A stretch of DNA of 64,000 bases from UBA10906 sp049296695 (lineage in GTDB: Bacteria; Pseudomonadota; Gammaproteobacteria; Methylococcales; Methylomonadaceae). The stretch spans positions 62,001 to 126,000 of the forward strand of contig JBAQSX010000100.1 in assembly GCA_049296695.1 (NCBI GenBank). Reading direction: 5' to 3'. Positions 59,040-64,000 of this stretch are shown here, one piece after another (within the stretch, counting starts at the first letter, position 1; every line of letters begins with the position of its first letter). The notes under the pieces were generated by a model. The model saw only the letters and a list, made by a program, of their open reading frames with translations. It was not told where the DNA came from and made no database searches. The position numbers and the translations under genes are program-made.

Positions 59040-60665
59040 ATGCACTTATGTGAATTCAGCAAAAGCCCTTTGTTTCCTTTAGCCACTGTCTGCATTTTGC
59101 TAGTCGGTGGCTTAAATGCGGCTTTTGCCACCCAGCAGGATGCGGCAACTACAGAGCAACAGCAAGCCGACACTACTTTTGATTTATTAGAACTACGCAT
59201 TAAAGGCAACACTTTATTGCCCCGTCTGCAATTGGAACGCACGGTTTATCCATTTTTAGGGCTTAAAAAGAGCCTTGAATCGGTGGAAAAAGCGCGAGTA
59301 GCCTTAGAAGAAGTCTATAAAGCTAAAGGTTATCAAACAGTTGCGGTAGATATTCCTGAGCAAGATGTCAATGACGGCGTGGTCTATTTGCAAGTGACCG
59401 AAGGTAAGGTGTCGCGTTTGCGTGTCAAAGAATCGCGTTATTTTTCGTTGGGTAAAATTAAAGCCGCTGTGCCTGAATTGGCAGAAGGCAAAGTTCCCAA
59501 TATGAATGTGATGCAGGAGCAGTTAGCCAAACTTGCCGCGCAAACTCCAGACCGCAAAGTCACGCCGATTTTACGCGCAGGTGAAGAGCGTGGTGATATT
59601 GAGGTGGATTTAAAAGTTAAAGACGAATTTCCCCTACATGCTCGTTTGGAATTAAACGGCCGTAATACCGCAACCACTAGCCGTTTGCGGGTGGTGTCTT
59701 CTCTGCATTATGACAATCTCTGGCAAAAACTACACAGCGCGTCGTTGATGTATCAAGTATCGCCTGAAAATGCCGATGAAGTCGATGTTTGGGCGGGGAC
59801 TTATTCAATGCCTTTTGAGGACACTTATAGTTTAAGTTTTAGTGCCATTAGCTCCTCGTCTAATAGTTCAATTTCAGGTGGCGGCGCGATTTCAGCGTTG
59901 GGTATTGGTGATAATTACAGCTTGCGTTTAAGTAAAACTTTGCCTGCGGTTAATGATTTTTCGCATAGTTTAAGCGTTGGTGTCAGTTATAAAAATCAAC
60001 AACAAACTTTGAATTTTATTAATAATCCCGCTGACGATAAAACCATTAATTACTTGCCTTTTTTAGTGCAGTATAACGGGGCTTTTAAAGAAAAGAATTA
60101 TATTGCCGCTTTTAATATTGCTGTCAATTTTGCCGTGCGCGGTTTAGCGAATAATCAATCACAATTTACCGATAAATCCAGCGCGGCAAAAGCCAATTAC
60201 GCTTATTTAACAGCGGGTTTAAATTTTAATCATACTTTGCCTAAAAACTTTGAATTTGCTAGTCGAATTAATGGACAATTTTCAGATTCACATTTAATCC
60301 CTTATGAACAGTTTATTTTAGGTGGCATGAATAGTATTCGTGGTTATTTTGAAGCCCAAGCTTTTGCTGATAATGGTATTTTAGGCTCATTAGAATTACG
60401 CTCACCTAGATTAGTACCACGCGAATGGGAAAGTGTGAATCGTTTAAATGCTTTAGTGTTTATTGATGGCGGTAAGGCTTGGGTTAAACAAGCGTCTTTG
60501 GGTGAAACTAAAGATTATCAATTAGCCAGTGCGGGTTTTGGGGTACGTTTTCAGTGTTGGAAGTATTTTAACGGTATTTTAGATTTAGGTTTCCCGTTAA
60601 TTTCTCAAGATACTATTCATAGCGGTGATCCTAAATTACATTTTTCTATAGCCACCGAATTTTAA
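59040..60665 (+). CDS. Two-partner secretion outer-membrane transporter (TpsB/ShlB/FhaC family)
   Basis: 541 residues from ATG at 59040, which begins a signal peptide (LATVCILLVGGLNAAFA); a start at 58875 would add an unsupported 55 residues. Two POTRA-like domains follow (DLLELRIKGNTLLPRLQL, then KVSRLRVKESRYFSLGKI), and the C-terminal 16-strand barrel includes the conserved GGMNSIRGYFEAQAF loop (VRGY-type) that enters the pore. It exports the TpsA protein encoded next. Confidence 0.9.
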   Translation: MHLCEFSKSPLFPLATVCILLVGGLNAAFATQQDAATTEQQQADTTFDLLELRIKGNTLLPRLQLERTVYPFLGLKKSLESVEKARVALEEVYKAKGYQTVAVDIPEQDVNDGVVYLQVTEGKVSRLRVKESRYFSLGKIKAAVPELAEGKVPNMNVMQEQLAKLAAQTPDRKVTPILRAGEERGDIEVDLKVKDEFPLHARLELNGRNTATTSRLRVVSSLHYDNLWQKLHSASLMYQVSPENADEVDVWAGTYSMPFEDTYSLSFSAISSSSNSSISGGGAISALGIGDNYSLRLSKTLPAVNDFSHSLSVGVSYKNQQQTLNFINNPADDKTINYLPFLVQYNGAFKEKNYIAAFNIAVNFAVRGLANNQSQFTDKSSAAKANYAYLTAGLNFNHTLPKNFEFASRINGQFSDSHLIPYEQFILGGMNSIRGYFEAQAFADNGILGSLELRSPRLVPREWESVNRLNALVFIDGGKAWVKQASLGETKDYQLASAGFGVRFQCWKYFNGILDLGFPLISQDTIHSGDPKLHFSIATEF

Positions 60666-60695
60666 TTATTACGCTTTCGTAATCATGAAATTAAT

Positions 60696-60727
60696 AAACG
60701 AGAGTTTAATACTCTCGTTTTTGTTTT
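60696..60727 (+). terminator. Hairpin terminator between tpsB and tpsA
   Basis: AAACGAGAGT / ACTCTCGTTT with loop TTAAT, followed by TTGTTTT. The next gene begins 40 bases later. Confidence 0.8.
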
Positions 60728-60766
60728 CGTCATTAAAAACTCCTCAGCTCAGGCAATAATAACGTG

Positions 60767-63700
60767 ATGCAACAAATTCATTTTCCATTAAATCCTTTAG
60801 CGGCCTGTATTCGTCTAGCTCTGGCTAGCGGCATGTTTTTTACTGCTATCAGCCCCGTGCAAGCGCAATTACCCGTTGCTGAGCCTACTTTAGTTAGCTC
60901 AGGTGCTGCCACTGCACAGACAGCAGGTAACACCATGACCATTCGGCAAACCAGCGATAAAGCCACGTTAAATTGGCAGTCTTTTAACGTTGGTGCAAAT
61001 AATCATGTTGATTTTCAACAGCCTAGCAGTTCATCTATTGCTTTGAATCGTATTAATGATGCTAATCCTAGTCAGATTTTAGGTGAGGTGTCGGCTAATG
61101 GTCAGGTGTATTTGTACAATGGCAATGGTTTTGTTTTTGGTGAAAATTCGGTCGTTAATGCCAATACTGTAATCGCATCAACGATGAACATCACCGATGA
61201 GGCTTTGAAAAATGGCATTACTCAACAAGCAGGCGCGGACAGTGACAAACCTTCTTTAGGTGAAGACGGCGTGGTGGTTGACGGCTCTAAAAAAATTGAG
61301 ATTCAGCACGGCGCAAAATTACACGTTGGCAAAGATGGCTTAATGGTGATGGCAGCTCCGCAAATTAGCAACAAAGGTTCGTTATCAGCTGATAAATATG
61401 GACAAATTATTTTAGTTGCCAGTAAAGACAAGGTTTATTTGCAAGCCACCGATAAAAACAGCCCGTTTCATGGTTTGCTTGTCGAAGTGGATAAAGGCGG
61501 CACGGTTACTAATGAACAAGTCGGTGAAATTTTAGCGCGTCAAGGTAATATCACTTTAGAAGGTTTTGCGGTTAATCAACAAGGACGCGTCACTGCCACG
61601 ACTTCGGTTAATGAAAACGGTTCGATTCGTTTATTAGCCCAAGAACAACACAAAATCGATTCACTTAATAAAATAGCCGCCACTAAAACCGTGCGCGTTG
61701 AAGGTGATGAAGATTATATTAAGCCCACCAGCGATAATCCCGACCCTAATCACTCAAAAGTCACTTTTGGCTCAGGCAGTGTGACTCGAATCATCGCCGA
61801 TGCTAAAGAAGGCGGCACGGCAATTGACGCGCAAGCGCAACGTCAATCCGTGATTGATGTGGTTGCCGATAAAATTGAAGTGCAAGCCAACGCGACCGTT
61901 AAAGCCACGGGCGGCAAGTTAAACATGATTGCCACCGATGACTTAAGCATTATCCAGCCTGACGGTTCAATTATTATCGCGCCCAGCACTGATAACGCTC
62001 AGCATGGACGCATTTTAATCGATAAAAACGCTAAATTAGATGTGTCAGGCACTAAGCATGTTAGCGTTCCCATGTCGCGCAATGTGGCTGAAGTGTCGGT
62101 ACAAAGTTATGAATTACGCGACGCGCCTAATCAAAAAACGGGAGTTTTAAAAGGCGCGACTATTGAGATTGATATTCGCAAAGATACCGCGATTGTTGAT
62201 ACCACAGGCGCAAAAGCGCGGGTTGAACGCGGTATTGATGAACGCTTAGGCAATGGTGGTGAAATTAATTTCACCTCTAATGGCGACACTGTGGTCAATT
62301 CGGGCGCGAGTGTTGATATTTCAGGCGGTTCGGTCGATTATCAAAGCGGCACGATTAGCACCACGCAATTAGTCACCGACTATGGCAGTTTAGTCGATAT
62401 TAGCAATGCTGACCCTAAAGAGCATTACGCCAAAATTGCTGATAATAAAACTATTTTTGAACAAGGCTATAGCGAAGGACAAGCCGCTGGCGCGATTAAT
62501 GTGCAAGCCCCTGTGTTAGCGTGGGATGGTAATTTAACAGCAGGTTCAGAGGCGGGACGTAATCAACGGGCAATGGAGCAACTGCCTTTTGGCGGCGCGT
62601 TTATTGTTAATCAACAAGACGGCGGTGATGTTTATTTAGCCACGCAAAATATACGTTTTGCTAACAGTAGTAATCCTTTAGCTTTGGGTATTAACGATGC
62701 CTTAAGCAATGGCGATTTAGTTTTTAATACCGATGGCATTAACCGTTCTGGCTTACAAGACATAGTGCTGAAAACCTCAGGCAATGTCAGTTTTGCTAAA
62801 GATACTAACTTACAACTCGCCACAGGTTCTGCGCCACCTAGCCAAGTTGATAGTTCTAATGCGGCACTCTCTCAGCCGATTTTTGCAGGAACTAATAGTG
62901 CAGTGGGCGGTTATTTAGCCGTAGATGCCACTAGCATTACTGTTGACGGTAATATTGACGCGCCTAATGGCACCATTAATTTAGCCACTCATTTTGCGAA
63001 TACCGCAGACGCGGATACCTTGGGCAAAATCGATATTGGCTCAGGGGCTAGTCTTAATGTCTCTGGGCGTTGGGTCAATGATTTAGCGCAAGGTTTTAAT
63101 CATATTCCTACCGAAGCCTTAGCCATTAACGGCGGCACGGTAAAAATGAGTGCGATTGGTGATTTAACCCTCGCGGCAGGTTCAAAAATTAAAGCCGATG
63201 CTGGCGCGTGGCTGGGTTTAAATAACACGCTAACGCAAGGTAAAGCAGGCACAATTGATTTAGCGGCGATTGGTAATGGTTTCATACCGTCTTTATTGAC
63301 TTTAAACGGTGATTTATCCGCTTATGGCATGAGCAATAACGGCACACTCAGCTTAAGTAGCGGCAAAATTGTAGTGGGTAAAGCCGATGCCACAGGCATG
63401 AAAGCTTTAGAGTTACACCAAAACGGTAATCATTTTTCGTGGGCGGGATTTAGTAAAATCAATCTCAGCAGTCGCAATGAAAAATTAGTTATCAACAACA
63501 ACTCTCAACTGCAACTCACGCAACAAAACTTCTGGCTTAACAACGATTATCAGCACAGAGCCAGTAATGATTCACTGTCAGCTATTACTTATATTGCGGC
63601 GTTGCCTGATTATTTGCGTCAAACCGTAAGCCTCACTTTAGCGGGTTTAACAGGGGTGCGCATAGACACAGGCAGTGATATTTCGGTTGATAAACAAGGC

Positions 63701-64000
63701 AGTATTGCTTTAAACACCAGCCAAGGCAGTTTATACGTTGATGGTAGTTTAAACGCGCCAGCAGGTAAAATCGCCTTAACCATTAAAGCCGACCCCTTAA
63801 TTAATAAATACGATGCCACTCAAGTCATCTGGTTGGGCAATCACTCAAAATTAGTCGCTACAGGCACAGTAGTGATGCGCCCCATAGATAACACCAACAG
63901 ACGCTCAGGTGATATTTTGGGCGGCGGTGAAATTAGTTTGCTTGCCAATCGCGGTTATGTGTTTCAACAACGCGGTTCACGGTTGAATGTTTCTGGCACA
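60767..64000 (+). CDS. Filamentous-hemagglutinin-type TpsA adhesin (partial, runs off right edge)
   Basis: Open for 1078 codons from ATG at 60767 (a GTG three bases earlier is in frame) to the window edge with no stop. A signal peptide (LALASGMFFTAISPVQA) precedes the TPS domain: TIRQTSDKATLNWQSFNVG, VDFQQPSSSSIALNRI, and QVYLYNGNGFVFGENSVVNA, close to the NPNGI-type motif. After it come beta-helix repeats (GKLNMIATDDLSI, SGGSVDYQSGT). TpsB upstream exports it. Likely several thousand residues in full. Confidence 0.93.
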   Translation, partial: MQQIHFPLNPLAACIRLALASGMFFTAISPVQAQLPVAEPTLVSSGAATAQTAGNTMTIRQTSDKATLNWQSFNVGANNHVDFQQPSSSSIALNRINDANPSQILGEVSANGQVYLYNGNGFVFGENSVVNANTVIASTMNITDEALKNGITQQAGADSDKPSLGEDGVVVDGSKKIEIQHGAKLHVGKDGLMVMAAPQISNKGSLSADKYGQIILVASKDKVYLQATDKNSPFHGLLVEVDKGGTVTNEQVGEILARQGNITLEGFAVNQQGRVTATTSVNENGSIRLLAQEQHKIDSLNKIAATKTVRVEGDEDYIKPTSDNPDPNHSKVTFGSGSVTRIIADAKEGGTAIDAQAQRQSVIDVVADKIEVQANATVKATGGKLNMIATDDLSIIQPDGSIIIAPSTDNAQHGRILIDKNAKLDVSGTKHVSVPMSRNVAEVSVQSYELRDAPNQKTGVLKGATIEIDIRKDTAIVDTTGAKARVERGIDERLGNGGEINFTSNGDTVVNSGASVDISGGSVDYQSGTISTTQLVTDYGSLVDISNADPKEHYAKIADNKTIFEQGYSEGQAAGAINVQAPVLAWDGNLTAGSEAGRNQRAMEQLPFGGAFIVNQQDGGDVYLATQNIRFANSSNPLALGINDALSNGDLVFNTDGINRSGLQDIVLKTSGNVSFAKDTNLQLATGSAPPSQVDSSNAALSQPIFAGTNSAVGGYLAVDATSITVDGNIDAPNGTINLATHFANTADADTLGKIDIGSGASLNVSGRWVNDLAQGFNHIPTEALAINGGTVKMSAIGDLTLAAGSKIKADAGAWLGLNNTLTQGKAGTIDLAAIGNGFIPSLLTLNGDLSAYGMSNNGTLSLSSGKIVVGKADATGMKALELHQNGNHFSWAGFSKINLSSRNEKLVINNNSQLQLTQQNFWLNNDYQHRASNDSLSAITYIAALPDYLRQTVSLTLAGLTGVRIDTGSDISVDKQGSIALNTSQGSLYVDGSLNAPAGKIALTIKADPLINKYDATQVIWLGNHSKLVATGTVVMRPIDNTNRRSGDILGGGEISLLANRGYVFQQRGSRLNVSGT

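Noticed and set aside
1..64000. tRNA and rRNA genes
   Set aside because: I saw no cloverleaf with a TTCGA-type T-arm or rRNA segment by eye; a tRNAscan run would settle it.

Overview
The window reads as chromosome of a low-GC, Gram-negative gammaproteobacterium. The rpsB-tsf-pyrH-frr-uppS-cdsA-dxr-rseP order, rapA, DsbC, an RsmA/PdxA pair, MnmG/RsmG and a two-partner secretion locus all fit that class. A nifHDK operon with a sigma-54 promoter, a tetrahydromethanopterin/methanofuran-type C1 gene trio, an alpha-carbonic anhydrase and dense families of palindromic intergenic repeats suggest a diazotrophic sulfur- or C1-oxidiser, such as a Beggiatoa/Thiothrix-like or methylotrophic lineage. That placement is an inference from gene content; no rRNA or other decisive marker is present.

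Layout. 1-3.4 kb: an MgtE transporter tail, a secreted retropepsin-like protease, a tiny secreted peptide with an alpha-carbonic anhydrase, and DsbC. 3.4-11.5 kb: the minus-strand translation and envelope operon (rseP, dxr, cdsA, uppS, frr, pyrH, tsf, rpsB), with a Uma2-type gene lodged between tsf and pyrH and a probable S2 leader before rpsB. 12-20.7 kb: map, rapA, cvfB, a Bax-inhibitor-like protein, a TetR regulator, pgsA, a family-5-like uracil-DNA glycosylase and folP. 20.8-27.9 kb: a very AT-rich five-gene plus-strand cluster that looks acquired. It holds a GRDP-like protein with a Cys/Ser tail, a hairpin, a 2-oxoglutarate oxygenase, a methyltransferase, a membrane pentapeptide-repeat protein and a giant UvrA-like ATPase. 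27.9-30.8 kb: flavoprotein, DHPS-like DUF6513-type protein and ATP-grasp, which I read as C1-cofactor synthesis genes. 31-49.5 kb: mostly housekeeping genes (rsmG-mnmG, glk, ppnP, ABC exporter, rnm, cobU, deaD, pdxA, rsmA) with several small or unknown genes. 50.5-58.3 kb: the nif region on the minus strand (nifH-D-K-T, ferredoxin, DUF6129-like, LRV iron-sulfur protein, an unknown 320-aa protein, Nif11). 58.4-64 kb: a truncated cytochrome peroxidase remnant, then TpsB and the start of a very large TpsA adhesin that runs off the window.

Intergenic DNA is unusually structured. At least eight families of inverted repeats (labelled A-H here, my own labels) occupy gaps between genes, and in several places one family sits inside another. 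Two lie inside the nifHDK operon.

The best candidates for an undescribed system are the 20.8-27.9 kb cluster, whose layout resembles a peptide-modification operon with DNA-protection-type proteins, and a small ArfA-like gene at 35.6 kb that carries a hairpin inside its 3' coding end. Functions were assigned from recognisable motifs only; no database search was possible.
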